A DNA stretch of 64,000 bases from Syntrophus aciditrophicus SB (GTDB lineage: Bacteria; Desulfobacterota; Syntrophia; Syntrophales; Syntrophaceae). The position numbers were made by a program, and so were the translations under genes. The stretch covers positions 2,977,001-3,041,000 of the forward strand of contig NC_007759.1 in NCBI RefSeq assembly GCF_000013405.1, written 5' to 3'. Positions 8,399-18,014 of this stretch are shown here, piece after piece (the first letter of the stretch is position 1; every line of letters begins with the position of its first letter). The notes under the pieces are model-generated. The model was not told the origin of the DNA, searched no databases, and was given only the letters and a program-made list of their open reading frames with translations.

Positions 8399-9445
8399 AT
8401 GGCAAAAATTGATTTCGGCGGTGTAGTGGAAGATGTCATCACTCTGGAAGAATTTACCCTGGAAAAGGCCAGGGAGGTATTGAAGAACGAAGTGATCGCC
8501 GTGGTCGGTTACGGAATTCAGGGGCGAGGCCAGTCCTTGAACATGCGCGACAACGGAATAAAGGTCATTGTCGGTGAAGGCCCATACTCATGGAACCAGG
8601 CCGTAGAAGACGGCTTTGTCCCCGGCGAGACGCTCTTTTCTCCGGAAGAGGCGGCAAAACGGGCCACCATCATCCAGTATCTGCTTTCCGACGCAGGGCA
8701 GAAGGAGATGTGGCCGGTGATGAAAAACTGCCTTCAGCCGGGCAACGCTCTGTATTTCTCCCATGGATTTTCTATTGTTTACAAGGAACAGACCGGCGTG
8801 ATTCCGCCGGCGGATATCGATGTCATTCTGGTGGCCCCAAAAGGATCCGGACGCACCGTGCGGACGAATTTCCTGGACGGCAGCGGCATCAATTCCAGTT
8901 ATGCGGTATTTCAGGATGCAACGGGCAAGGCCCTGGAACGTACCCTGGCGGTAGGCATCGCCATTGGTTCCGGTTATCTTTTTCCCACCACCTTTGAAAA
9001 GGAGGTTTACAGCGATCTCACCGGCGAACGGGGTGTCCTTATGGGCTGCCTGGCTGGAGTGATGGAGGCTCAGTACAACGTACTCCGCAGGAACGGCCAC
9101 AGCCCCAGCGAGGCCTTCAACGAAACCGTGGAGGAGCTGACCCAGAGCCTCATCCGCCTGGTAGCGGAAAACGGCATGGACTGGATGTATTCCAATTGCA
9201 GCGCCACCGCCCAGCGAGGCGCCCTGGACTGGAAGGATCGCTTCCGTGACGCGGTCGCCCCCGTGTTTGACGCCCTTTACGAAAGCGTGGTTACCGGCAA
9301 GGAAACCCAGATCGTGCTCGATGCCGGCAAAGATCCCAATTATCGGGAAAAGTTGCAGAAAGAGCTGGAAGTCATGCACAACAGCGAAATGTGGCGCGCC
9401 GGAGCCGCTGTGCGTGATCTGCGACCGGAACGACGCAAAAAATAG
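8399..9445 (+). CDS. ilvC: Ketol-acid reductoisomerase
   Basis: A 348-residue NAD(P)H-dependent enzyme that isomerises and reduces acetolactate to dihydroxyisovalerate. The Rossmann motif is GYGIQGRGQSLNMRD near residue 38. The C-terminal knotted helical domain holds the Mg ligands (EVYSDLTGERGVLMGCLAGVMEAQY). AGAAGGAGG precedes the ATG. The N-terminus (IDFGGVVEDVITLEEFTL) and GxGxQGxGQSLNMRDNG resemble what I recall of the Bacteroides-type branch more than the usual proteobacterial class I enzyme; a tree would be needed to confirm this. Confidence 0.94.
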   Translation: MAKIDFGGVVEDVITLEEFTLEKAREVLKNEVIAVVGYGIQGRGQSLNMRDNGIKVIVGEGPYSWNQAVEDGFVPGETLFSPEEAAKRATIIQYLLSDAGQKEMWPVMKNCLQPGNALYFSHGFSIVYKEQTGVIPPADIDVILVAPKGSGRTVRTNFLDGSGINSSYAVFQDATGKALERTLAVGIAIGSGYLFPTTFEKEVYSDLTGERGVLMGCLAGVMEAQYNVLRRNGHSPSEAFNETVEELTQSLIRLVAENGMDWMYSNCSATAQRGALDWKDRFRDAVAPVFDALYESVVTGKETQIVLDAGKDPNYREKLQKELEVMHNSEMWRAGAAVRDLRPERRKK

Positions 9446-9521
9446 CATCGCCCCCTTCTGCAGGGCAGAATGGTGATGAACAAGGGTACGGATTAAATTT
9501 GATTTTTTTGACGGTACCAGG

Positions 9522-9562
9522 GGGATAAACCGGTTGCAACCAGCGGGTTTATCCCTTTTTTT
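9522..9562 (+). terminator. Rho-independent terminator between ilvC and ilvD
   Basis: Perfect 10-bp stem GGGATAAACC (9522-9531) / GGTTTATCCC (9546-9555) with a 14-base loop and seven T. It lies 77 bases after ilvC and 38 bases before ilvD, so ilvD must depend on readthrough or a promoter of its own, for example around 9480-9520. Confidence 0.85.
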
Positions 9563-9592
9563 AAGGGAGAACATTCCCGGAAGGAGAGATTC

Positions 9593-11254
9593 ATGCGCAG
9601 TGATATCATGAAAAAAGGACTTGAAAAGGCGCCTCATCGATCTCTGTTCAAGGCAATGGGCTATACGGATGAAGAAATTGCCCGCCCGCTGATCGGTGTT
9701 GTCAACGCCGCTAACGAAATCATCCCCGGTCATATCCATCTGGATCGGATCGTGGAGGATGTCAAGGCGGGCATCCGGATGGCAGGTGGAACGCCGGTGG
9801 AGTTTCCCGCCATCGGGATCTGCGACGGCATCGCCATGGGCCATCTGGGTATGAAATATTCCCTGGCCAGCCGGGAATTGATCGCCGACTCCACAGAAGC
9901 CATGGTCATGGCCCATCCCTTTGACGGCCTGGTTCTTGTTCCTAACTGTGACAAAATCATTCCCGGAATGCTCATGGCCGCCCTGCGCCTCAATATTCCA
10001 TCAATTTTTGTCAGCGGCGGCCCCATGCTGGCCGGACGTCTCGATGGAAAGTCTGTGGATCTCATCAGCGTCTTCGAAGGAGTCGGCGCCGTGAAGGCGG
10101 GCAAGATGACGGAAGAGCAGCTGAAGGCCCTGGAGGACTGCGCCTGTCCCGGATGCGGATCCTGTTCCGGAATGTATACGGCCAATTCCATGAACTGCGT
10201 GACGGAGGCACTGGGCCTGGGTCTGCCGGGAAACGGAACGATTCCTGCGATTCATGCGGCGCGACGGCGCCTTGCTAAAGAGGCGGGAGTCCGAATCATG
10301 GATCTGGTCTCCAAAAACATCCGGCCTCGGGACATCGCCACGCTCGATGCCTTCAAAAATGCCCTCGCTGTGGATATGGCCCTGGGCTGCTCCACCAATA
10401 CGGTGCTGCACATCCCGGCGATTGCCCACGAAGCGGGAATTCGACTGGATCTTGACCTTTTCAACGAAATCAGTGCAAGGACGCCGAATCTCTGTCATCT
10501 CAGTCCGGCCGGCCCCCACCATATCGAGGAACTTGATGCCGCCGGCGGGATTCAGGCGGTCATGAAAGTCATCAGTAAACTGGGGGTGATCCAGGAGTCG
10601 GCTTTAACCGTATCCGGCAGGACAGTTGGAGAAAACCTGGAAAAGGCACGTGTTCTCAATGAGGAGGTGATCCGCCCATTGGACCGTGCCTATCGGCAGG
10701 AGGGCGGCATCGCCATTCTCCGAGGAAATCTTGCTCCCGATGGCGCGGTGGTCAAACAGTCCGGAGTGCTGCCGGAAATGATGATCAATGAAGGAACGGC
10801 TCGCGTCTTCGATTCCGAGGATGAAGCGATTGCCGCAATCCTCGGCGGTAAAATTGTCGCGGGAGATATTGTGGTCATCCGCTACGAAGGTCCGAAAGGA
10901 GGTCCGGGAATGCGGGAAATGCTGAGCCCCACCTCGGCCATCGCGGGCATGGGTCTGGATACCTCGGTCGCTCTGCTTACGGATGGACGTTTCAGCGGAG
11001 GCACCCGCGGCGCCGCCATCGGGCACATTTCTCCGGAGGCCGCGGAAGGAGGCCCGATTGCCCTGATCCGGGAGGGAGACTGGATCGCCATCAACATCCC
11101 GGAAAAAACATTGACCTTGAAGGTTGACCCGGAAGAACTGGAAAAGAGAAAGCAGGAATGGAAACCCAAAGCATCACAGAACCTGACCGGTTATCTGGCC
11201 CGTTACGCAAGGCTTGTCACTTCCGCAAGCACGGGCGCCATCTTTAAGGATTAA
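9593..11254 (+). CDS. ilvD: Dihydroxy-acid dehydratase
   Basis: A 553-residue iron-sulfur dehydratase that converts 2,3-dihydroxy acids to 2-keto acids for Val, Ile and Leu synthesis. Cluster ligands are visible in [10 protein letters not shown] and in [20 protein letters not shown]; the C-terminal half has GFSGGTRG-like [28 protein letters not shown] precedes the ATG. Length is normal. It is separated from ilvC by a strong terminator, so its expression may be uncoupled from the attenuated upstream operon. Confidence 0.95.
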
Positions 11255-11629
11255 CAGCAGGCATCCATACGATCTCCGGCACCAGTCGTCTTTCCCAGGC
11301 TGATCCCGACAGTTTTGACGTCGGCTTCCTGACTGATCGAACATCAGACGAAGTTGCTATTTTCCTGCCGGCCTTCCCTGCTGTTCTTACTGAAGTTTGA
11401 TAAGTTACAAAAAATTACTTCCATCCTGCATGCCCTTTCGGAATCTGGAAAGGGCATGCAGGATCATCTCCCCTTCGCAAAATTCTCCTGCCGGGAGAAA
11501 CTTTAAAAGTTAAAGGAAAACAACCCGTTCTGGTCATCCCGGGGGAAAAATAAAACATTAGCAACATCATTACATTTATGTTAGAGAAACCGATCAAATA
11601 AGAATCAGATTTGATATCGGGAGGTTTCA
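11255..11629. other. Non-coding gap between ilvD and the DegP gene
   Basis: No supported gene in about 375 bases. The one clear structure is the perfect 17-bp inverted repeat at 11423-11464. The AT-rich stretch 11500-11610 probably holds the protease promoter, but I cannot name boxes with confidence. Confidence 0.6.
11423..11464. repeat. Perfect 17-bp inverted repeat upstream of the DegP gene
   Basis: ATCCTGCATGCCCTTTC (11423-11439) and its exact reverse complement (11448-11464) flank an 8-base loop. No T run follows on the plus strand. On the minus strand a run of six T follows only after several bases. It could end ilvD transcription, act as an mRNA hairpin, or bind a dimeric protein. Confidence 0.8.
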
Positions 11630-13114
11630 ATGAAAAAGGAAAGTAAGAACAGAAATACGTTCATTATGTTTCTGTTAGCTTTTCTCGTAGCATTTTTTGT
11701 CGTATCCGTGATTGAAGTCCTGCGTTCCTCCTTTGCACCGGTTGCGCCCGATGTCCAGGTCGCATCGGCGATATCTCCCATAGACCCGAGAACTCCCGGA
11801 TCCTTTGCGGACTTGGTCGACCGTTTAAAACCGGCTGTCGTGAATATCAGCACCACCAAGACCATCCGCTCCGGATCCAATCCTTTTTCCTCGCCTTTCA
11901 GCGGCGAAGGATCGCCTTTTGAACGGTATTTCTGGGGGGATGAATTCTTTGACCGGTTCTTTGGCGATGTTCCCAAGCGTGAGTTCAAGAAGAAAAGCCT
12001 CGGGTCCGGTTTCATCATCAGTCATGACGGTTACATTTTCACCAATAACCATGTCGTGGAGCAGGCAGACAAGATTCTGGTGAAGCTTTCGGACGGCAAG
12101 GAATTCGAGGCGCGCGTCATCGGAAAAGATGCCAAGACAGACATCGCCCTGATCAAGATCAAGCCAACTGTCAGTTTGCCCGTTGTTGAAATAGGCGATT
12201 CCGATAAGTTGCGGGTGGGGGAATGGGTCCTGGCGATCGGCAATCCTTTCGGACTCGAGCAGACAGTCACGGCTGGAATTGTCAGTGCGAAAGGTCGGGT
12301 GATCGGCGCGGGCCCCTATGATAATTTCATTCAGACGGATGCCTCCATCAATCCGGGAAACAGCGGCGGCCCTCTGTTCAGCATGGATGGACAAGTCATC
12401 GGGATTAATACCGCCATTGTCGCCCAGGGACAGGGGATCGGATTTGCAATCCCTGTAAATATGGCCAAAAATATTCTGCCCGACCTGAAAACAAAGGGAA
12501 AGGTTTCACGCGGCTGGCTTGGGGTTTCCGTTCAGGACATCACCGAGGATATCGCCAAGAGCATGAAGCAGAAAGACAGGCAGGGCGCCCTGGTGGCTGA
12601 GGTTTTCAAAGGCGATCCGGCCAGCAACGCGGGAATCAAGCCGGGGGATATCATTACGGAAATCAACGGCAAGACAGTCATCAACTCGCACGAACTGCTG
12701 CTGATGATTGCCAACTTTCACGTGGGGGATCGCATCAATATCACATTACTGCGAGGCAACCGCCCCATGAACGTGAATGTTCTCGTTGCGGAGCGAACAG
12801 ACCGCGGCGAGTATGCGGCAAGAAAAACCTCCCGGGATGATTACGGCATGGTGGTGCACGACATCACGCCTGAGATCGCACAATATCTGGGATTGTCCAG
12901 TCGTACGGGAGTGATCGTGACGGACGTTCGCGAGGGAAGTCCAGCTGATGATGTGGGCATTCAACCCCAGGATGTCATCCTGCAGGTCAATCGCGCAAAA
13001 ATTGCTTCCAAAAAAGACTATCTCAAAGAATTGTCCCGAAAAGAGGCAAAACAGAATCTCCTTCTGCTGGTCAAGCGAGGTCAATCCACCTTCTTTGTTG
13101 CCCTGCAACAGTAA
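11630..13114 (+). CDS. degP: DegP/HtrA-family periplasmic serine protease
   Basis: A 494-residue Do-like protease/chaperone for misfolded envelope proteins. One hydrophobic segment near residues 11-30 acts as signal or anchor. The catalytic triad is His 141 (TNNHVV), Asp 171 (KTDIALI) and Ser 245 (GNSGGPL). Two PDZ domains follow, around 285-375 and 390-490. GGGAGG lies 6 bases before the ATG. The insertion before the protease core is rich in Phe and Gly (about 85-115), as in the LA loop of this family. It is monocistronic or leads into the glycosylase gene 19 bases later. Confidence 0.95.
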   Translation: MKKESKNRNTFIMFLLAFLVAFFVVSVIEVLRSSFAPVAPDVQVASAISPIDPRTPGSFADLVDRLKPAVVNISTTKTIRSGSNPFSSPFSGEGSPFERYFWGDEFFDRFFGDVPKREFKKKSLGSGFIISHDGYIFTNNHVVEQADKILVKLSDGKEFEARVIGKDAKTDIALIKIKPTVSLPVVEIGDSDKLRVGEWVLAIGNPFGLEQTVTAGIVSAKGRVIGAGPYDNFIQTDASINPGNSGGPLFSMDGQVIGINTAIVAQGQGIGFAIPVNMAKNILPDLKTKGKVSRGWLGVSVQDITEDIAKSMKQKDRQGALVAEVFKGDPASNAGIKPGDIITEINGKTVINSHELLLMIANFHVGDRINITLLRGNRPMNVNVLVAERTDRGEYAARKTSRDDYGMVVHDITPEIAQYLGLSSRTGVIVTDVREGSPADDVGIQPQDVILQVNRAKIASKKDYLKELSRKEAKQNLLLLVKRGQSTFFVALQQ

Positions 13115-13133
13115 ATATTCAGGTCGTTCCGTC

Positions 13134-13790
13134 ATGAAATCGAAGACAGAATCCTGCGAGCTGTCCGTTATATACAGCAGGCTCAACAGTCACTTTGGCG
13201 ATCTTCACTGGTGGCCGGCGGATTCATCCTTTGAAGTGATCTTAGGCGCGATCCTCACACAAAACACAGCCTGGCAGAACGTGGAACGTGCCATCGAAAA
13301 CCTGAAGGCTCTCAATCTGCTGGAGCCTCAATTACTGTATGAGATGGATCACCGCGTCCTCGAAGAACTGATTCGCCCCTCGGGTTACTTCCGCATCAAG
13401 GCGGCAAGAATAAAGAATTTTTTGAGTTTTCTGCAAAATCATTATGATTGGGACTTAAAAAAAATGTTCCAGGATGATTTATGGAAGCTCAGAGAGAAAA
13501 TGCTGAAAATAAAGGGCATCGGAAAGGAAACGGCGGACAGCATTTTACTCTATGCCGGTCACAGGCCCGTGTTTGTTATCGATGCCTATACCAGAAGGAT
13601 TCTCTCCCGGCACGGCATGGTGGCTTCGAATATTTCCTATGATGAGCTCCAGGACTATTTTATGAGGAACCTTCCCCTGGATGTTTCTATCTATAACCAG
13701 TATCACGCCCTGATTGTCAATGCGGGGAAGACGTTTTGCCGTACCGTTCCGCTTTGCGAGAAATGCCCCCTGAAGTCCGTCGGCCTTTGA
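13134..13790 (+). CDS. Endonuclease III-like (MagIII-type) DNA glycosylase
   Basis: A 218-residue HhH-GPD base-excision protein. The N-terminal WWPADSSFEVILGAILTQNTAWQNVE and IRPSGYFRIKAARIKNF match the family that includes Helicobacter MagIII, a 3-methyladenine glycosylase. The hairpin is LKIKGIGKETADSILLYA, followed by the catalytic Asp in VFVIDAYTRRIL. The C-terminus has Cys in FCRTVPLCEKCP but lacks the fourth Cys of the endonuclease III iron-sulfur motif, because the protein ends seven residues after the third. An ATG far upstream in the same frame (12948) lies inside the protease gene and is not the start. Confidence 0.85.
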   Translation: MKSKTESCELSVIYSRLNSHFGDLHWWPADSSFEVILGAILTQNTAWQNVERAIENLKALNLLEPQLLYEMDHRVLEELIRPSGYFRIKAARIKNFLSFLQNHYDWDLKKMFQDDLWKLREKMLKIKGIGKETADSILLYAGHRPVFVIDAYTRRILSRHGMVASNISYDELQDYFMRNLPLDVSIYNQYHALIVNAGKTFCRTVPLCEKCPLKSVGL

Positions 13791-13968
13791 AAACATGCAT
13801 TTCGCGAGAAGGAACATCAGGGAGACCTGATTAGAGGAAAAGGGGTTTAGGGCCGTCACCGAGGCCATCCCTGAAGCAGGGAGTCGGGGGAAAGCAATTC
13901 CGCCTTATTAAAAAGAATCCCCGGGAAAATGCTTCATCTTCACATGGAACAGCCGCAACGAGGTTTGA

Positions 13969-14652
13969 GTGTTCAAGAATTTCTCTCTTTTTACAATCAA
14001 CCATGGCCTTATTCGCCAGATTTACTCTCTGTTCCGCTTTTACTTCCTCTTCTGCAAATTGACCATTACAAGTGACGCCCCGGTTCTGCAGAGTCTTTCC
14101 CTCGGGGAGCGGGCTATTGTCTCCATCTGGCATCAGAGAATCCTGGCCGTATTTCCTTATGCCCGCCGGTTTTCCCCTTATGGCCCTTCCGTGATGATCA
14201 GCCGGAGTCGCGATGGCGAGATGGTGTCTCAGCTGTTCTCCTGTATGCATTTCCGACCGGTTCGCGGTTCCAGTTCCCGGGGTGGACCATCGGCGCTTTC
14301 TTCCCTGATCCTGGATCTCAAGACTCATCCCGCAGTCCATGTTGTGGATGGTCCACGCGGCCCGCGGGGAATCATCAAACCCGGCCTCATCACCCTGGGA
14401 CAGATTTCCGGAGTTCCGATTTTCCCTATCTCCGTTTCCGCCAGCCGCGCATGGATTTTAAACAGCTGGGACCGATTCCTTGTTCCCAAACCCTTCAGTC
14501 GCATTGTTATTTCCTGGGATGCTCCCATTTCCATCCCTAAGGACCTTGACTCGGAAAATTTCGAACAGATCCGTCTTGAGATTCAGGATCGCATGCTTTC
14601 TTTTCAGCAGCATCAGGATGCCGCTCTGGGCTGGGGCAACCTCTTTGAATGA
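13969..14652 (+). CDS. DUF374 lysophospholipid acyltransferase-like protein
   Basis: A 227-residue protein probably starting at GTG behind CGAGG. It has the DUF374/LPLAT-family signatures: IVSIWHQRILAVFPY (His motif), ISRSRDGEMVSQLF, VRGSSSRGGPSAL and VDGPRGPRGIIKPG. Members are thought to acylate lipid A-type or phospholipid acceptors at the membrane; the substrate is not known here. It is convergent with the response regulator gene, which ends 8 bases later on the other strand. The 178-base stretch before it holds no recognised gene. Confidence 0.8.
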   Translation: MFKNFSLFTINHGLIRQIYSLFRFYFLFCKLTITSDAPVLQSLSLGERAIVSIWHQRILAVFPYARRFSPYGPSVMISRSRDGEMVSQLFSCMHFRPVRGSSSRGGPSALSSLILDLKTHPAVHVVDGPRGPRGIIKPGLITLGQISGVPIFPISVSASRAWILNSWDRFLVPKPFSRIVISWDAPISIPKDLDSENFEQIRLEIQDRMLSFQQHQDAALGWGNLFE

Positions 14653-14660
14653 AGGAACGG

Positions 14661-16169
14661 CTATTTCTTTCTTAAATTATACTTCACCATCTTGATCTGC
14701 AGACCCTTTCTGCTGAAACCCAGGCGTTTGGCGGCATGGGTGATGTTGCCGCTGCACTCTTCGAGTATCTTTTCAATCATTTTTTTTTCGACTTCCGCCG
14801 TTTTACTTTTGATAAATTTCCGATACACGCCCTGATCTTTTTCCGTTGAATCCAATGAGTCCTCTTCAAGGCGATCTCCCGCCTCCCTTTTCTTTTCACT
14901 TCGCGCCATCAGGACAAGCCTCTCCGTAAAATTCTCCATTTCTCTCAAGAGATATTCTTCAAAGGGATTTTTTTCATGGACTTCATTTTCCGGAAGATCT
15001 TGATCCTCCATTGTTTTAATTTCCTCGGGAACATCCTCTGGAGAAATCGTATTTCCCTTGGTTAACAGAATGATCCGTTCAATCAGGTTCTCAAGTTCCC
15101 GGATGTTGCCGGGCCAATTGTATTTCTTGAAACATTCCAGGACCTGTGGGTCTATTCCTTTAATATCCATGTTCAGCTTGTCATTGAATCGATCCAGAAA
15201 ATAATGCGTCAGCGGGATGATATCCTCTTTTCTTTCCCGCAGGGGCGGCATCTTGATCGGAACGACATTTAATCGATAGTAAAGATCTTCGCGGAAATTC
15301 CCTTCCTTGATTTCTTTGATCAGGTCCCGGTTGGTCGCCGCGATGATTCGAACATCCACCTGGATCGTCTTGATTCCGCCGACTCTTTCGAAGGTTTGAT
15401 CCTGCAGAACCTGCAGAAGCTTGACCTGCATATCCCTGGGGATTTCACCTATTTCGTCGAGAAAGATGGTCCCCTGGTCGGCCAGTTCAAATTTCCCCGG
15501 TTTTGCCGACGCAGCTCCGGTAAAGGCCCCCTTTTCATATCCGAACAATTCCGCTTCGATGAGATTTTTTGCGATGGCCCCGCAGTTGATTTTGATATAG
15601 GCGTTATCCTTTCTCGGGCTTCCCCGATGGATGGCATGGGCAATCAGTTCCTTTCCTGTTCCGGTCTCTCCTGTAATCAGGATCGTTGTCTTGGTCGAGG
15701 CCACTTTTTCTATCGTTTTGTATATCTCCCTGATCTTTTCGCTGCACCCGACGATTCCGTATTTATCGATTTCCTCTTCCGCCAGGATAACCTCGCCATG
15801 ATTTTTAATCCGGGTTCGGATCGCCTTTTCAATGACACTGATCAGTTCATCCCGATCAAAGGGTTTGGTGATGTAATCGAATGCCCCTTTTTTTAGAGCA
15901 TCGACCGCCGTTTCGATGGTTCCATGCGCGGTGATGATGATGACCGGCGTTTCGGGATAAGTTGACGTAACGTGTTCAAGCAGCCCTAGCCCGCTGAGTT
16001 TCGGCATTTTCAGATCCGTGACCACGACGTCGATCTGTTCCTTCTCAAGACACTCCAGCGCTTCCAGACCATCAGCGGCCTGAGCAACCTGGTAGCCCTT
16101 CTTCTTCAGCATGGCCTGAAGAACGACGCGCATGTTCAGTTCGTCGTCGACAATTAATACTTTCTCCAT
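14661..16169 (-). CDS. Sigma-54-dependent response regulator (NtrC family)
   Basis: A 502-residue transcription activator. Receiver domain at residues 1-120 with phosphoacceptor Asp 52 (VVVTDLKMP). AAA+ domain at about 145-380 with Walker A GETGTGKE and the sigma-54 contact loop GAFTGA. A charged linker (about 390-450) leads to a C-terminal Fis-type helix-turn-helix (NITHAAKRLGFSRKGLQIKM). It follows the sensor kinase gene on the same strand after 106 bases. The sigma-54 promoter at 17998 just beyond the kinase start makes the divergent acyl cluster its most likely target. Confidence 0.95.
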   Translation of the reverse strand: MEKVLIVDDELNMRVVLQAMLKKKGYQVAQAADGLEALECLEKEQIDVVVTDLKMPKLSGLGLLEHVTSTYPETPVIIITAHGTIETAVDALKKGAFDYITKPFDRDELISVIEKAIRTRIKNHGEVILAEEEIDKYGIVGCSEKIREIYKTIEKVASTKTTILITGETGTGKELIAHAIHRGSPRKDNAYIKINCGAIAKNLIEAELFGYEKGAFTGAASAKPGKFELADQGTIFLDEIGEIPRDMQVKLLQVLQDQTFERVGGIKTIQVDVRIIAATNRDLIKEIKEGNFREDLYYRLNVVPIKMPPLRERKEDIIPLTHYFLDRFNDKLNMDIKGIDPQVLECFKKYNWPGNIRELENLIERIILLTKGNTISPEDVPEEIKTMEDQDLPENEVHEKNPFEEYLLREMENFTERLVLMARSEKKREAGDRLEEDSLDSTEKDQGVYRKFIKSKTAEVEKKMIEKILEECSGNITHAAKRLGFSRKGLQIKMVKYNLRKK

Positions 16170-16275
16170 TTTTTCTTCTCTCTACACCTGCGATATATCG
16201 TTTCTTTATCTGTGAGCCTGATCCATAGGTGAATTCTTATCCTTCATCATCGGAGAGTCCCGGGAAGCGCTCTCT

Positions 16276-17796
16276 TCAATCCACCAGTCTTATTCTGAAC
16301 GTACTTCCTTTATCCACGAAGGATTTCACCTTGATTTCTCCCCCATGGCTTCTCACGATTCGATTGCATATCGCCAATCCCAATCCGACCCCCCGTTCTT
16401 TTGTCGTGTAAAATGGCTTGAAGATATTTTTCAAATCTTCTCTGGCAATGCCCTTTCCCGTATCCCTGACCATAATTTCAATACCCTCACGGTTTTCTTT
16501 TTCGATCCTTCTGGCACCGAGCGTCAGCGTTCCTCCCTCCGGCATCGCCTCAATGGCGTTAAAGACGATGTTCAGAATAACCTGCATGATTTTCTCCGAG
16601 TCAATTCTTATGGCGGGAAGATTCTCCTGTATTTCTTTTTTGATGGCTACGCGATCAATAATCTGCCTGGCCTCGACGAGGGACAGAATTTTCTGCAGCA
16701 TGGGTTCGACCTTCTGTTCCGTTTTTTCGTATCGGTAGGGTTTGGCATAATTTAAAAATTGGGACATAACCCCATTAAGGCGATCTGTTTCTTCGATGAT
16801 GACATTCAGGATCTTTCTGTTTTCTTCACTGTCTATCTCTGTAGCAAGGTATTGCGCCGCCCCTTTGATGGAACCCAGGGGATTTTTTATTTCATGAGCA
16901 AGAACCGGCGCCATTTCCTCCAGCATCATGGACTTCTCCCGCTCCAATCGTTCGTCAAAGGCGTAAAGAGAGGTAAAGACATCCTGACTGCCTGGATAGA
17001 AATAACTGAATATTTTTTTCATGATCACTTTCAAAGGCGTTACAGATATCACAATGACAAATGCCGACACCAGTATGGGGGTGAAGGGTATCGTCGAGTC
17101 TGCGGTGAACAGAGTAATCACGAGATAGAAACATCCTGTTGCCAGAATAGTCTGAATCGTTATCACCAGGGTTCTGGCCATGAGTTCGTGTAGCCGGGTC
17201 AGATGAGGATAGGCGACGATCAGAAGAACAAAGTAAAGTAGCGCGGCAATAACGATATTCGATAAAGGCGGGAGCTCCATTTCCTTCTGCAGAGCGAAAT
17301 CCAGCAGGCAGAATCCTGCTGCAATGGCGCAGGCAATCGCCAGGTAAATCAGTCTTCTTTTTTCCACACTCACGGCCTTTTTTATCGTATAGACCACGAT
17401 CGATAAATAGATGGCAACGGCAACGCCGGCGATATAGACGGCCATCAGGAGATGGAATGTATGTTCCTGAATGATCCCCGTCAGTTCCGCCAGAAAAACC
17501 AGGATAGGAACAACGAACGCAGCGATCACCTGCTTTTTCTTTATGTAGTCCCCTTTGATGATCAGGGTTCGCGTAAAATTCAGGCTCACTGCAGGAAGAA
17601 GAAGCAACCCCAGTTCCCCCAGGGTTTTCCAGTATTCCGCACCCGCCACAAAAAACAGGAACGAAGCCGATCTCTGCAAAAAGATCCCCATACACAGGAT
17701 GGCGAAGGTTATTTTTTTTTCATCCTTATTTTTGTTGATAAAGAGTGATATGGCGATGATCAGACTGACCGTTGCCAGTATGAAGGTTTCCATCAT
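16276..17796 (-). CDS. Membrane-bound sensor histidine kinase
   Basis: A 506-residue kinase. The first about 265 residues are almost all membrane helices (seven or eight) with no large periplasmic domain, so it may sense a membrane or lipophilic signal. The H-box is LAHEIKNPLGSIKGAAQYL (near residue 300), followed by the N, G1 and G2 boxes (VFNAIEAM, VRDTGKGIA, GVGLGLAI). No PAS domain is evident. It is the first gene of the two-component operon and diverges from the acyl cluster. Confidence 0.93.
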   Translation of the reverse strand: MMETFILATVSLIIAISLFINKNKDEKKITFAILCMGIFLQRSASFLFFVAGAEYWKTLGELGLLLLPAVSLNFTRTLIIKGDYIKKKQVIAAFVVPILVFLAELTGIIQEHTFHLLMAVYIAGVAVAIYLSIVVYTIKKAVSVEKRRLIYLAIACAIAAGFCLLDFALQKEMELPPLSNIVIAALLYFVLLIVAYPHLTRLHELMARTLVITIQTILATGCFYLVITLFTADSTIPFTPILVSAFVIVISVTPLKVIMKKIFSYFYPGSQDVFTSLYAFDERLEREKSMMLEEMAPVLAHEIKNPLGSIKGAAQYLATEIDSEENRKILNVIIEETDRLNGVMSQFLNYAKPYRYEKTEQKVEPMLQKILSLVEARQIIDRVAIKKEIQENLPAIRIDSEKIMQVILNIVFNAIEAMPEGGTLTLGARRIEKENREGIEIMVRDTGKGIAREDLKNIFKPFYTTKERGVGLGLAICNRIVRSHGGEIKVKSFVDKGSTFRIRLVD

Positions 17797-17879
17797 GGTG
17801 TATGAATTCCGTCCTTTTCCAGGGAGTTATTCCTTTCTCACAGGTTATGATTCCCGCACGTCGCCAGTGCGTAATTTAG

Positions 17880-17907
17880 TTCGCACCGCGAAGTGTCTTA
17901 TACACTT
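17880..17907. promoter_or_regulatory. Candidate enhancer (UAS) half-sites for the sigma-54 activator
   Basis: Two adjacent inverted repeats: TTCGC-ACC-GCGAA (17880-17892) and AAGTGT-CTTAT-ACACTT (17891-17907). A shorter one, CGCAC-GTCGCCA-GTGCG, lies just upstream around 17855-17871. They lie about 90-120 bases before the -24 element, the usual distance for NtrC-type activator sites. Assignment to this regulator is inference. Confidence 0.4.
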
Positions 17908-17997
17908 TTTATTTCTTCCTGTCGCCTGCTGTTCTTCGCATCATTTTCAACTAATTGTTTTCATTTTATATTTATTTTTATATTTTAGAATTTGACT

Positions 17998-18014
17998 TTG
18001 GCACATGACATGCT
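17998..18014 (+). promoter_or_regulatory. Sigma-54 (-24/-12) promoter of the acyl cluster
   Basis: TTGGCACATGACATGCT matches the consensus TTGGCACRNNNNTTGCW at all fixed positions but one (A for the first T of TTGC). GG and GC have exactly the required spacing. The expected start of transcription is near 18025, some 28 bases before the malonyltransferase ATG. Confidence 0.75.

Noticed and set aside
8588-9916. A 442-codon minus-strand frame spanning ilvC and ilvD
   Set aside because: Antisense to two conserved genes and it crosses a clear terminator; no recognised domain.
13788-13850. TGA at the end of the glycosylase gene as a second selenocysteine codon supplying the missing fourth Cys
   Set aside because: The TGA lies two residues too far for the motif, no SECIS-like hairpin with a GG loop follows, and the readthrough sequence is not conserved in appearance.
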